Shown here: in pieces, positions 33,440-41,254 of the stretch
Layout of the letters: every line of letters starts with the position of its first letter
How positions within the stretch are numbered: the stretch's first letter is position 1
Origin: a virus
DNA length: 52,006 nucleotides
Direction: 5' to 3' (one strand)
IMG/VR virus record: IMGVR_UViG_3300037497_000044
Coordinates: 1 to 52,006 of that record
The notes under the pieces: generated by a model
What the model saw: only the letters and a program-made list of their open reading frames with translations
What the model was told of the DNA's origin: nothing
The model's database searches: none
Program-made: the position numbers and the translations under genes

Positions 33440-34678
33440 ATGAGCAATCAGTTGATGGAGCAGTCGTTTGGAAATGCTGAAGTTGGGCAGTCTACACGTA
33501 TCGAGCAATCTGGCAGGGTGGCAGAGGTCCAGGGCGCAATTATCGTTGCTCAAAAACTCCCACGCAACGAGCGTGCGGCGGTATCCAGGATCATGGATGC
33601 GTGTAGCCGACTGTCCCTGGCCAATCAAGCGTTTTTTTCGTTCCCAAAATCCGGTAAAACGGTTTCCGGTGCGTCCATCCACCTGATGACGGAGATTGCC
33701 CGTTGCTGGGGTCATATTCAGTCTGGAGTATCCGAGTTATCAAGGGATGACGTGGCAGGGAGGAGTGAGGCGATGGCCTACTCGTGGGACATGCAAGCAA
33801 ATGTCCGGTTCGAGTCTCGGTTCATCGTCGTGCATGAAATTTCAACAAAAAAGGATGGTGTAAAAAAACTGACAGACACTCGTGATATTTACGAGCTGAT
33901 TGCGAATCAGGGCGCGCGCCGGATGCGCGCATGTATTGCAAAAGTTATTCCGTCAGACGTTATTGCTATGGCGGAGGATAAATGCAGGGAAACCTTAAAG
34001 TTTGGAGACGGAAAGCCGTTTGGACAGCGAGTGTCAGAGTGTATTCAAGCGTTCTCTACCATCGGCGTGACGCGGGAGATGCTCAAAAAGCACCTGGACG
34101 GGGCAAATCCAGAACTCATGTCAATCGAAAATCTGACAGAACTGGGTATACTGTTTCTAACCATCCGGCGTGGAGAAAGATCGGTAGACGAGATTTTCTT
34201 CTGTGGCTCGAACGGTGAGCAGTCTGGCCTGGCTGCTGTGCGGGCTAAGAATCTGGAACGACAATCAACTCCAGCACCTGAGCCGCCACAGCAACATCCA
34301 CAGCAAACAGCAGCGCCGGCCCAACAACAGCCAGTCACGCAAGAGACAGCAGTCACCTTGCCCCCGCTTACGCAACCCCCGTCGGCACAGGTAGAGTTGC
34401 CGAAGATTTTTTATGGTGTGAAACTGGGTGATTTGGTCGAGATCACTGGCACATCAAAAAACGGTCCTTTCGTTCTATCCGGCCAAGTAACAGAGCTGGC
34501 GCAATCAAGTATTGCAATCAGCCCGGCTACTGGACCAAACGGCGAGCAGTTGCTTGGGTGTCAAGTGCCTTTACCTGTCAGATCAATCACTGCGGTCAGT
34601 CAGGTAGTTTTCACGATACCTGAGCCTGTCAGTGATGGCCTGGGTGGGGAGATGTCGGACGATGATATTCCGTTTTAA
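33440..34678 (+). CDS. Single-strand annealing-type protein with an SSB-like tail
   Basis: 412 residues from ATG 33440 (GGGGATAGGA upstream). Residues 25-235 belong to a phage family seen beside PD-(D/E)XK exonucleases: VAEVQGAIIVAQKLPRNERA, RIMDACSRLSLANQAFFSFP, TDTRDIYELIANQGARRMRA. I assign it an annealase role from this pairing; the fold is not known to me. Residues about 277-322 are a Gln/Pro/Thr-rich linker, then a small beta domain (YGVKLGDLVEITGTSKNG). The protein ends SDDDIPF, the same as the DDDIPF tip of E. coli SSB, which docks many repair proteins. No separate SSB gene is seen in the window. Confidence 0.72.
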   Translation: MSNQLMEQSFGNAEVGQSTRIEQSGRVAEVQGAIIVAQKLPRNERAAVSRIMDACSRLSLANQAFFSFPKSGKTVSGASIHLMTEIARCWGHIQSGVSELSRDDVAGRSEAMAYSWDMQANVRFESRFIVVHEISTKKDGVKKLTDTRDIYELIANQGARRMRACIAKVIPSDVIAMAEDKCRETLKFGDGKPFGQRVSECIQAFSTIGVTREMLKKHLDGANPELMSIENLTELGILFLTIRRGERSVDEIFFCGSNGEQSGLAAVRAKNLERQSTPAPEPPQQHPQQTAAPAQQQPVTQETAVTLPPLTQPPSAQVELPKIFYGVKLGDLVEITGTSKNGPFVLSGQVTELAQSSIAISPATGPNGEQLLGCQVPLPVRSITAVSQVVFTIPEPVSDGLGGEMSDDDIPF

Positions 34679-34682
34679 CCAA

Positions 34683-34703
34683 CTGTCAGGGATTGCTTGA
34701 CGG
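34683..34703 (+). other. Hairpin in the 34729 leader
   Basis: CTGTCA / GGGATTGCT / TGACGG, six pairs with one G-T, followed by TTCAAC and the RBS AAGGATG. The loop begins GGGAT, as in the hairpins at 36160 and 41407, which also stand before early genes and are also followed by TTCAAC. Weakest member of the group. Confidence 0.3.
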
Positions 34704-34728
34704 TTCAACTTTTGAAGGATGATTTGAG

Positions 34729-35010
34729 ATGGAGAATAGAAAAATTGTTCGGACAAGATCGGCAGGTGTTTATTTTGGGCATGTTTTTTTGAATGGTACA
34801 TCTGCCATTATAAAAGACGCTCGCCGATTGTGGCATTGGAGTGGTGCTGCGTCACTATCGCAGCTTGCTGTTGACGGTGTTTCTAAGCCATTGGATTGCA
34901 AGTTCCCTGTTTCTGTCAGTGAAGTACAGGTGTTTGAAGTTATTGAGGTTCTTACAGTCACGGAAAAGGCTGGGAGAAGTATTGATGCGGTGGCAATATG
35001 GAAAGTGTGA
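34729..35010 (+). CDS. DUF6948-like protein
   Basis: 93 residues. MENRKIVRTRSAGVYFGHVF, NGTSAIIKDARRLWHWSGAA, then SLSQLAVDGV and VFEVIEVLTVTEKAGRSIDA match the DUF6948 phage family (label from memory; role unknown). A relative lies at 11267-11587. The stop at 35010 is two bases before the hexamer repeat. Confidence 0.7.
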   Translation: MENRKIVRTRSAGVYFGHVFLNGTSAIIKDARRLWHWSGAASLSQLAVDGVSKPLDCKFPVSVSEVQVFEVIEVLTVTEKAGRSIDAVAIWKV

Positions 35011-35012
35011 AC

Positions 35013-35300
35013 GGGTACGGGTACGGGTACGGGTACGGGTACGGGGACGGGTACGGGTACGGGTACGGGTACGGGTCCGGGTACGGGGACGGGTCCGGGG
35101 ACGGGGACGGGGACGGGTCCGGGGACGGGGACGGGGACGGGTCCGGGGACGGGGACGGGGACGGGGACGGGGACGGGGACGGGTCCGGGTCCGGGGACGG
35201 GGACGGGTACGGGTACGGGTACGGGGACGGGGACGGGTACGGGGACGGGGACGGGTACGGGTCCGGGGACGGGTCCGGGTACGGGGACGGGTCCGGGTAC
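35013..35300 (+). repeat. 48 tandem copies of GGG(T/G)(A/C)C
   Basis: Three unit types only: GGGTAC, GGGGAC and GGGTCC; the fourth form GGGGCC is absent. A last unit GGGTAG follows at 35301. The array fills the space between the stop of one gene (35010) and the ATG of the next (35317). All frames stay open across it. From ATG 34998 one frame reads MESVN then (Gly-Tyr/Asp/Ser)48 and stops at the TAG that ends the array; another reads Val-Arg/Gly-Arg; the minus strand reads Val-Pro/Gly-Pro. GGG every six bases on one strand could form G-quadruplexes. Slippage is likely, and the unit order (runs of GGGGAC split by GGGTCC) suggests repeated block duplication. Confidence 0.95.
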
Positions 35301-35316
35301 GGGTAGATTAAAAAAA

Positions 35317-35493
35317 ATGGGTGACATGGGAGATGTTTTTAAAGAATGGAAAGAGTCCAAAAGGCTGGAAAAGGCGCAACTCGGTATCGCTTGCCCCGGG
35401 TGTTTAAAAAATCGTCCAAAAGCAAGCCCAACAATTTTACTGCCAGGCAGGAGATGTCGCGCCTGTAGGCATCTGGATACAAGAAGGATTTGA
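35317..35493 (+). CDS. Small zinc-ribbon protein
   Basis: 58 residues from ATG 35317 (a second ATG at 35326 is possible). The core [20 protein letters not shown] then [11 protein letters not shown] has two C-x2-C pairs and matches a small phage protein type with KASPxILLPGxRC. No clear RBS besides the G-rich repeat end. The next gene starts two bases after its stop, with its RBS inside this gene. Function unknown. Confidence 0.6.
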   Translation: MGDMGDVFKEWKESKRLEKAQLGIACPGCLKNRPKASPTILLPGRRCRACRHLDTRRI

Positions 35494-35494
35494 T

Positions 35495-35746
35495 ATGAAT
35501 GAAAAAACTGATATGACTGGAATTGACAGCGAAGTTCTACAGATCATCATTGATCGCATCGAGCGACTGGAGGCTGAAAAGGCCGAAACCGCCAGCGTGA
35601 TCAAGGATGTTTATGCGGAGGCTAAAAACGGTGGCTTCTACTCAAAAGCTATCCGCCGGGTGATCGCGCTGCGGAAAGTGGAACGGGCTGAGCGTGAGGC
35701 GCAGGAAGGCATGGTGCAGTTGTATATGACTGCTTTGGGCAGTTAG
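35495..35746 (+). CDS. gapR: GapR-family (DUF2312) protein
   Basis: 83 residues with AAGAAGGA before ATG. IIIDRIERLEAEKAETASVIK, then DVYAEAKNGGFYSKAIRRVIALRK, then REAQEGMVQLYMTALGS is the full DUF2312/GapR pattern. Caulobacter GapR clamps over-twisted DNA ahead of forks and polymerases and helps topoisomerases. The family is a hallmark of alphaproteobacteria and their phages, which is the best host clue here. In the phage it may help replication or alter host nucleoid control. Confidence 0.9.
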   Translation: MNEKTDMTGIDSEVLQIIIDRIERLEAEKAETASVIKDVYAEAKNGGFYSKAIRRVIALRKVERAEREAQEGMVQLYMTALGS

Positions 35747-36246
35747 GTGCCTGTTAAAATAATCGTCTCATCCACAAAACACGTGGGACGTCAACACCGG
35801 AGAAGTGGACGAGGGTGTTGAGTGTGACTGCCGCACGCTACGCGAGTGAACGCCGACAAGGGTCATGGCAGGACTAGGCGTGACAAGCCGGGAGAGACCG
35901 GCAAACACAATCGCCAGATGAAGGATGACGATAGCCATGCAAACCGAGGATTGAGTGCTTAAAAATAAAATACTTGATAGTGACGAAGCCAGACGGGGCC
36001 AGACGATCCGTCCGCCATGTGGGAAGCCTGGAATTTTTTGTGAATTACCTGGACAACAAGGCAGCGCAATGCACAGCAAAGCATCGCATTGCAAGGCAAA
36101 GCATCGCAGAGCAAGGCAGCGCAGAGCAACGGAAGCACACTCAGCCGAGAGCATCGGCCATCCAGGTGGGATGCCTGGATTATTTTTAAGGCGTTTCAAC
36201 AAATGTAGAGGACAAGCGGATCACAGAACTGGAGGGTAAATTAGTG
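35747..36246 (+). ncRNA. 500-base gene-free region, candidate structured RNA
   Basis: No convincing gene on either strand. Hairpins: TCAACACC (35791-35798) with GGTGTTGA (35814-35821), eight perfect pairs; GTCA/TGAC enclosing TGGCAGGACTAGGCG (about 35862-35884); GCCGG-GAGAGA-CCGGC (about 35887-35902). From 36015 to 36187 two copies of a hairpin plus T-run (36015-36039 and 36160-36187) flank about three 20-base repeats of GCAAAGCATCGCA-type sequence (36076-36131). The second hairpin, ATCCAGG-TGGGATG-CCTGGAT then TATTTTT, could be a terminator or attenuator before the deaminase gene. No known RNA family recognised. Confidence 0.4.
36160..36187 (+). terminator. Terminator-like hairpin with TGGGATG loop
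   Basis: Seven perfect pairs (ATCCAGG with CCTGGAT), a 7-base loop TGGGATG, then TATTTTT. A near copy stands at 36015-36039 and another with a different stem but the same loop at 41407-41421. May stop or attenuate transcription into the deaminase gene. Confidence 0.5.
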
Positions 36247-36726
36247 ATGGGTATCATATCAAAAAAAGCAGCAGACTTGCTTGGAACGCCGTTGAAGCAA
36301 CCGGACATTCAACACACCAACAACCGCGAACAATATTTTATGTCGGTCGCAGCTTCGTTCGCAGAAATATCCGTTCACCCGCAACATCAGGTTGGTGCGC
36401 TCATTGTTGATCGGAATGGATCTGTTGTGTCGGAGGGGTGGAACAAATACCCTGTAGGGAGCGAAGATTGTCAAAAAGTACATATGACGCATGCCGAGGC
36501 AGTTGCTATCATAAGATCTGTGCGTAGTACTGCCGAATGCACGATGTATATTACTCACCCTCCATGCTCCAGATGTTGCGCGATGATGGCGGAAGCTGGC
36601 GTGTCGCGTGTAGTTCATCGTGTTGGATCGTTTGATTTTCTTTCAATCTGGGGCGAGAATTGTGCGGTTGGTCTGCTTATCCTCAGAAATGCAGGAATCG
36701 AAATCAAGGAGATGTTTGAGGTATGA
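36247..36726 (+). CDS. dCMP/cytidine deaminase-family enzyme
   Basis: 159 residues from ATG 36247 (a GTG sits just before; GGAGGG upstream serves either). Zinc site: HAEA with H82 and E84, and PPCSRCC with C107 and C110, the cytidine/deoxycytidylate deaminase pattern. ASFAEISVHPQHQVGALIVD is the usual first strand-helix. It likely turns dCMP into dUMP for dTMP supply; no thymidylate synthase is in the window. It lacks the longer allosteric insert of T4 dCMP deaminase. Overlaps the next gene (ATGA-type). Confidence 0.85.
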   Translation: MGIISKKAADLLGTPLKQPDIQHTNNREQYFMSVAASFAEISVHPQHQVGALIVDRNGSVVSEGWNKYPVGSEDCQKVHMTHAEAVAIIRSVRSTAECTMYITHPPCSRCCAMMAEAGVSRVVHRVGSFDFLSIWGENCAVGLLILRNAGIEIKEMFEV

Positions 36727-36830
36727 ACATGTTATGGCTTGGAATTGGCGTGATAGCAGTCTTGGTTACAATCCTGGTGGCGGTGGCAATGTCCCATAAC
36801 TGTGTTTGTCGGCGGTGGGGGCGGAAATGA
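36723..36830 (+). CDS. 35-residue single-pass membrane protein
   Basis: MNMLWLGIGVIAVLVTILVA is a membrane span, then HNCVCRRWGRK is a basic tail with two Cys. The ATG overlaps the upstream stop and the stop overlaps the next ATG (ATGA). Could anchor or bind zinc; role unknown. Confidence 0.55.
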   Translation: MNMLWLGIGVIAVLVTILVAVAMSHNCVCRRWGRK

Positions 36831-37036
36831 GAATCATCCTGAAAAACACGGACCATCTGACGTATAGGATGATCAACGTCGCAGACGGAGGTTCTCTGAC
36901 GCATGACCAAAAGAGAAAACTTAATTGCTACATGAACCACGGGTTTTGTGGCTGTAGAGGGTTCCATCCGGCGGATAAAAAGATCCATATCGTGCCGGAT
37001 GGTACTGGCGGATTAATTGTTAAAATTGACAAGTAA
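36827..37036 (+). CDS. Small protein of unknown function
   Basis: 69 residues: MRIILKNTDHLTYRMINVAD, KRKLNCYMNHGFCGCRGFHP and KKIHIVPDGTGGLIVKIDK. The Cys/His cluster NCYMNHGFCGC may bind metal. Overlapping start (ATGA); the next gene starts 15 bases after its stop. No family recognised. Confidence 0.55.
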   Translation: MRIILKNTDHLTYRMINVADGGSLTHDQKRKLNCYMNHGFCGCRGFHPADKKIHIVPDGTGGLIVKIDK

Positions 37037-37050
37037 GGAAGTTATAACAA

Positions 37051-39276
37051 ATGAGCGCGTATAGTGATTTTGTTGCATCAAAAGCGTTAAAATCAGTCAG
37101 TGTTGGATTTGAACCGGATTTTATCCACAATCAAATGAAGGATTTTCAGAAGGCAACTTTAAAGTATTGTTGCCGGAAAGGAAGATCCATGGCTGCGTTA
37201 GATACAGGTCTCGGCAAGACGTTCCTGCTCTTGTCGTGGGCGCAAAACGTGTTCAACAAAACAGGTAAGCCGGTGATCTGTTTTGCTCCCCTGTGCGTCG
37301 GGCAGCAGACCGAAAAAGAAGCTGAACGGTGGGGGATCGTTGCAAAATATTATCTGGAGGATTGCGATTTTGAAACGCCTATCGTGATAGCCAATTACGA
37401 GAGGATTCACAAATTTGATTTTTCAAAATTCGCCGGAATCGTGCTGGACGAATCAGGGATCATCAAGGGGTTGGACAGCAAGATTAAAAAGCAACTGATG
37501 GATGTGGCTACTGATATCGAATATCGCCTATGCTGTTCTGCCACGCCAGCACCAAACGACTACATGGAGATTGGAGCACAAGCTGAATTCTTGGGTGTAA
37601 TGTCGATGGTTGATATGTTAGCTACATTTTTCACGCATGATTCCAGCGAAATAAGCAAATGGACGCTGAAAGGCCATGGGAAAGTGGCTTTTTGGGAATG
37701 GATGGCAACATGGGCTGTTGTGATCAAAAAGCCGTCTGATATTGGGTTTGACGATGCTGGATACGACCTGCCGCCATTGAATATGATCATCCACACGATT
37801 GAATCTGATGCCACTCCTGGCAGATTGGTAGCGGTCGAGGCAGGAGATCTGAGAGAGCGTCTGGACGCTCGCCGCCGATCTGTTGATGTCAGGTGCCAGA
37901 CAATAGCAGACATGGTCAACGCCAGCACAGAGTCATGGGTGGTGTGGTGCCATCTGAACGATGAGGGTGATTTTTTGGAAAAACTGATTCCTGGATCGGT
38001 TCAGGTTGCTGGCCGTCATTCAATCGATAAAAAAGAGCGTGATATTTTTGCTTTCACCAACGGCCATGTTAGGGTTTTGATCTCAAAAGTTTCTATCGCA
38101 GGATACGGGATGAACTGGCAGCATTGTCACAATATGGCCTTTGTGGGGATCAATGACAGCTTTGAGGAGTTTTATCAAGCTATCCGGCGAGAGTGGAGAT
38201 TTGGACAGCAGCATCCAGTCAATGTGCATGTGGCTGTTACTGAGGAGCAATTATCTGTTCTTCGTAATATCGAAAAAAAGCAGGAAAAGAACGATGTTAT
38301 GTCACAGATGATGATTGGCCACATGCGGCCAGCCATGGCCAACGAGTTCATCGGGAGCACAAAAACATCAGACATCTACCAAATTGGAGATGTTGTAGGT
38401 AGTGGGTGGACATTAATGCTCGGTGATTGTGTGGATCGGATCAAGGATATTCCAGATAATTCAGTTGGGTTTTCCGTTTTTTCTCCACCGTTTGCGAGTC
38501 TCTATACGTACTCTGCCAGCGATAGGGACATGGGTAACGTGCGGTCCCATTCTGAATTTTATGCGCACTTCCAATTCCTTATCGTTGAATTGATGCGCGT
38601 GATGGAGCCGGGGAGAAACGTGTCATTTCACTGTATGAATCTCCCAACAAGCAAGATGCGTGATGGTGTGATTGGGTTGACAGATTTCCGAGGGGAATTA
38701 ATCCGCATGTTTATATCTGCCGGATTTATCTATCATTCTGAAGTCTGTATATGGAAAGATCCTGTTATTGCTATGCAGCGCACAAAGGCATTGGGATTGC
38801 TGCACAAACAGATTAAGAAGGACTCGTTGATGTCGCGCAACGGCATCCCTGATTACGTTGTGACGATGCGCAAGCCTGGGGTAAACGCTAACCCAGTGAG
38901 CCAATCTCCAGAGGCAAGAGATGTGAACAAATGGCAGCGGTGGGCATCGCCTATCTGGACAGACATAGACCAGGGAAAAACGCTCAACCGGAAAGACATA
39001 TTAGGTATTCCTCTCAAAAAAGATGAGGATGACCAAAAGCACATATGCCCGCTTCAGCTTGATGTGATCGAGAGGCTTGTCGGGTTGTGGTCAAACAAAG
39101 GGGATCTCGTTTTGTCGCCGTTCGCTGGCATCGGATCGGAGGGATTCCAGGCAATAAAAATGGGCCGTCGGTTCATTGGTATCGAACTAAAAAAACTATA
39201 TTTTGACCAGGCAGTTAGAAACATCTCATATTCTGTAAATGGCGGCGGACAGAAATCGCTTTTTGATGTGGATTAA
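37051..39276 (+). CDS. SNF2-type helicase fused to N6/N4 DNA methyltransferase
   Basis: 741 residues, AAGGAAG before ATG. Helicase part, residues 1-420: DTGLGKT (51-57), VLDESGIIK (131-139), SATPAPNDYMEIG (164-176), and QAIRREWRFGQ (376-386), the last being the motif VI arginines. Methyltransferase part, residues 450-741: motif IV SPPF (478-481; usual form is S/D/N-PP-Y/F) comes before motif I FAGIGS (691-696), i.e. the beta-type order. WTLMLGDCVDRIKDIPDNSV opens the domain. Such fusions occur in many phages. The methylase could shield phage DNA from host restriction; the translocase could move it along DNA. Substrate site not predictable. Confidence 0.9.
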   Translation: MSAYSDFVASKALKSVSVGFEPDFIHNQMKDFQKATLKYCCRKGRSMAALDTGLGKTFLLLSWAQNVFNKTGKPVICFAPLCVGQQTEKEAERWGIVAKYYLEDCDFETPIVIANYERIHKFDFSKFAGIVLDESGIIKGLDSKIKKQLMDVATDIEYRLCCSATPAPNDYMEIGAQAEFLGVMSMVDMLATFFTHDSSEISKWTLKGHGKVAFWEWMATWAVVIKKPSDIGFDDAGYDLPPLNMIIHTIESDATPGRLVAVEAGDLRERLDARRRSVDVRCQTIADMVNASTESWVVWCHLNDEGDFLEKLIPGSVQVAGRHSIDKKERDIFAFTNGHVRVLISKVSIAGYGMNWQHCHNMAFVGINDSFEEFYQAIRREWRFGQQHPVNVHVAVTEEQLSVLRNIEKKQEKNDVMSQMMIGHMRPAMANEFIGSTKTSDIYQIGDVVGSGWTLMLGDCVDRIKDIPDNSVGFSVFSPPFASLYTYSASDRDMGNVRSHSEFYAHFQFLIVELMRVMEPGRNVSFHCMNLPTSKMRDGVIGLTDFRGELIRMFISAGFIYHSEVCIWKDPVIAMQRTKALGLLHKQIKKDSLMSRNGIPDYVVTMRKPGVNANPVSQSPEARDVNKWQRWASPIWTDIDQGKTLNRKDILGIPLKKDEDDQKHICPLQLDVIERLVGLWSNKGDLVLSPFAGIGSEGFQAIKMGRRFIGIELKKLYFDQAVRNISYSVNGGGQKSLFDVD

Positions 39277-39279
39277 AAA

Positions 39280-40836
39280 TTGATCACCCTACGTCCAGAC
39301 CAGCAACAGATGGTCCACGAAGTGCGCGAGCACGTCAGGAACAAGGCGACTCGCGTACTGTTGCAAGCTCCAACAGGGACTGGGAAAACCTGCATGGCTG
39401 GCTATATAGCAAGCTCAGCCACGGCGAGATGGAATGTCACGTGGATCATCGTACACCGCATCGAACTGGTAGAGCAGACCATCAAGACTTTTTCTGCCAT
39501 GGGTGTCGAGTGTGGTGTGGTGGCAGCAGGTTACACCCTGGACGTGTCGGCCAAAGTCCAGGTGGCAATGATCGGGACATTGGCCAATCGGGTGGACAAA
39601 CTTCCACCGCCAAACTTGATACTGATAGATGAGGCCCACCACGCGGTTGCAGCGACATGGAAGCGGTTGCTGGCACGGTTCCCCAGTGTGGTGCAGATAG
39701 GATTCACTGCCACGCCGGAGAGACTGGACGGGAGAGGCTTATCAGAGCAGTTTGACGAATTGGTGATCGGCCCAACTCCACGATGGCTGATAGACAATCA
39801 CCACCTTTCGCCATATCAGGCATTCTCCCCGGCCAGTGGAGTTGGCGAGGATGATCTGACTGTTCGGGCTGGAGAGTTTGCAACCGAATCGGTAGTGGCC
39901 GCAATGGACAAGCCAACGGTGACGGGAAGCGCAATTGACGAATATCAAAAGCATTTGGCTGGAAAACGGGCGATTGTGTTTTGTGCGTCCAGGAAACACG
40001 CATCCAACGTCTGTACGGCGTTCAACGCCGCCGGAATTGTTGCTGAGTATGTGGATGGCGCCACGCCAAAATCAGAGCGTAGGGATGCAATGGTGCGGTT
40101 TTCCGCCGGGGAAACGCTGGTACTGGTGAACGTGGATCTGTTCGCCGAGGGCGTTGATGTGCCGGATGCCGTTGGGGTGATTCTGCTGGCCCACACGATG
40201 TCTCTTGGAAAATACCTCCAGCGCGTCGGTAGAGCGTTGCGTTTCGTTGCCGGGAAGGTGGCTATAATAATCGATCACGTTGGATCAATCCGGCGGTTCG
40301 GGTTGCCTTGCGCGCATAGGGAATGGAGCCTGGAGGGGAGAAAACGCGGCAAAAGTACGCCGAAAGAGATTCAGGACATGCAATGCCAGGAGTGTGATGG
40401 ATGGTTTCCACCGGCCCGTGTCTGCCCTGGGTGCGGGCATGTGGTGCCGGTCAAGGAGAGGCTCAGGTTTTTGAAGCACGTTCCGGGGGAGTTGGTGGAG
40501 GTATTTATCCAGGAGATGCGGAAAGATGGCATGGTGGAAGAGCATGAGTTGATCCGGCAAGCCACCATGACGGAGACTGAAAAGCAGGATGCCATCGAAG
40601 CGTTGGCAAACAAGAAACTTGAGTTGCTGGCAGTAAACAAGCAGACAGCTTTAGCGATGATCCCAAGCGCACGAAGTTTGCTTGATTTTCAGGTGATTGC
40701 CAAATTGGCTGGATACAAATCAGGGTGGGCGTGGAGAAGGTTTCAGGATTGGAAAAGCGGTAGGACAGCACGGGAGGAAGCACTTGAAAAGACAAGAGCA
40801 AAACTTGGAGGGTATGAATATGTCAGACAAATTTGA
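39280..40836 (+). CDS. SF2 DEAH helicase with C-terminal zinc segment
   Basis: 518 residues. The start is probably TTG at 39280 because LRPDQQQMVHEV (the Q-motif part) follows at once; an ATG at 39310 would cut it. APTGTGKT (29-36), LIDEAHH (115-121), GFTATPERLDG (141-151), and QRVGRALR give the RecG/UvsW/RadD-like motifs. Then CQECDGWFPPARVCPGCGH, a zinc ribbon of two C-x2-C pairs, which is also seen in RadD. Likely a branch-migration or repair helicase in recombination-driven replication. Its end overlaps the nuclease gene. Confidence 0.85.
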   Translation: MITLRPDQQQMVHEVREHVRNKATRVLLQAPTGTGKTCMAGYIASSATARWNVTWIIVHRIELVEQTIKTFSAMGVECGVVAAGYTLDVSAKVQVAMIGTLANRVDKLPPPNLILIDEAHHAVAATWKRLLARFPSVVQIGFTATPERLDGRGLSEQFDELVIGPTPRWLIDNHHLSPYQAFSPASGVGEDDLTVRAGEFATESVVAAMDKPTVTGSAIDEYQKHLAGKRAIVFCASRKHASNVCTAFNAAGIVAEYVDGATPKSERRDAMVRFSAGETLVLVNVDLFAEGVDVPDAVGVILLAHTMSLGKYLQRVGRALRFVAGKVAIIIDHVGSIRRFGLPCAHREWSLEGRKRGKSTPKEIQDMQCQECDGWFPPARVCPGCGHVVPVKERLRFLKHVPGELVEVFIQEMRKDGMVEEHELIRQATMTETEKQDAIEALANKKLELLAVNKQTALAMIPSARSLLDFQVIAKLAGYKSGWAWRRFQDWKSGRTAREEALEKTRAKLGGYEYVRQI

Positions 40837-41254
40837 AACCAATGTACGAAAAGAGATCCTTCGAGCATCAAACGACGTTCCAGGTCTGTTTCTGTGGACA
40901 AACCAAGTTGGTGCAGGGGTGCTAACCAGGAGGGGTAGCGCACAAGGACAGTACATCACGTATGGCCTAAAAGTTGGAAGCGCGGATCTGATAGGGCAGA
41001 TGGAAATGAATCTGTATGGGTCAAATTTCGGCGTGTTTGTGTCGATTGAGACTAAACGGGCATCCGGTGGCGTGACCGCCGAAGCGCAGGAGAAGTGGCG
41101 GAAGAAGGTAATCGAGCGCGGTGGAATCGCCATCATCACGTCAAGCGTTGAGGAGTTTTTGAGTATTTTTAACGGCCAGGTCCATCCATATCTGTTTGTA
41201 CGTGGATTGACAGAGTGGCCGATTGTCCAAGCTGGTGAATGGCGGCGTAGGTGA
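40820..41254 (+). CDS. VRR-NUC domain nuclease
   Basis: 144 residues from ATG 40820, which stands 8 bases after GGAGG (an ATG at 40814 is too close to it). NQVGAGVLTRRG, YGLKVGSADLIG (catalytic D), FVSIETKRASGGVTAEAQEKW (catalytic E-x-K and later Q) match the small stand-alone VRR-NUC family of phages, thought to cut branched or nicked DNA. It overlaps the helicase gene by 17 bases, so both are probably used together. Confidence 0.88.
   Translation: MSDKFETNVRKEILRASNDVPGLFLWTNQVGAGVLTRRGSAQGQYITYGLKVGSADLIGQMEMNLYGSNFGVFVSIETKRASGGVTAEAQEKWRKKVIERGGIAIITSSVEEFLSIFNGQVHPYLFVRGLTEWPIVQAGEWRRR

Noticed and set aside
35013-35300. Cloning or assembly artefact as sole explanation of the hexamer array
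   Set aside because: The three unit types are mixed in a non-uniform order and borders are clean next to genes; still, raw reads should confirm its length.
34841-35311. Plus-strand frame with Val-Arg/Gly-Arg repeats
   Set aside because: Its first 55 codons lie out of frame inside the 34729 gene, and it has no ribosome site; the open length is due to the repeat.
34770-35360. Long minus-strand frame rich in Val-Pro and Gly-Pro
   Set aside because: It is only the reverse reading of the hexamer array and of the gene before it; no ribosome site.
36065-36131. CRISPR array reading of the 20-base repeats
   Set aside because: The copies are directly adjacent without spacers and only about three in number.
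35768-36202. Minus-strand frame of 144 codons in the noncoding region
   Set aside because: Leu/Cys-rich reading of the 20-base repeats, no RBS, opposite to all neighbours.
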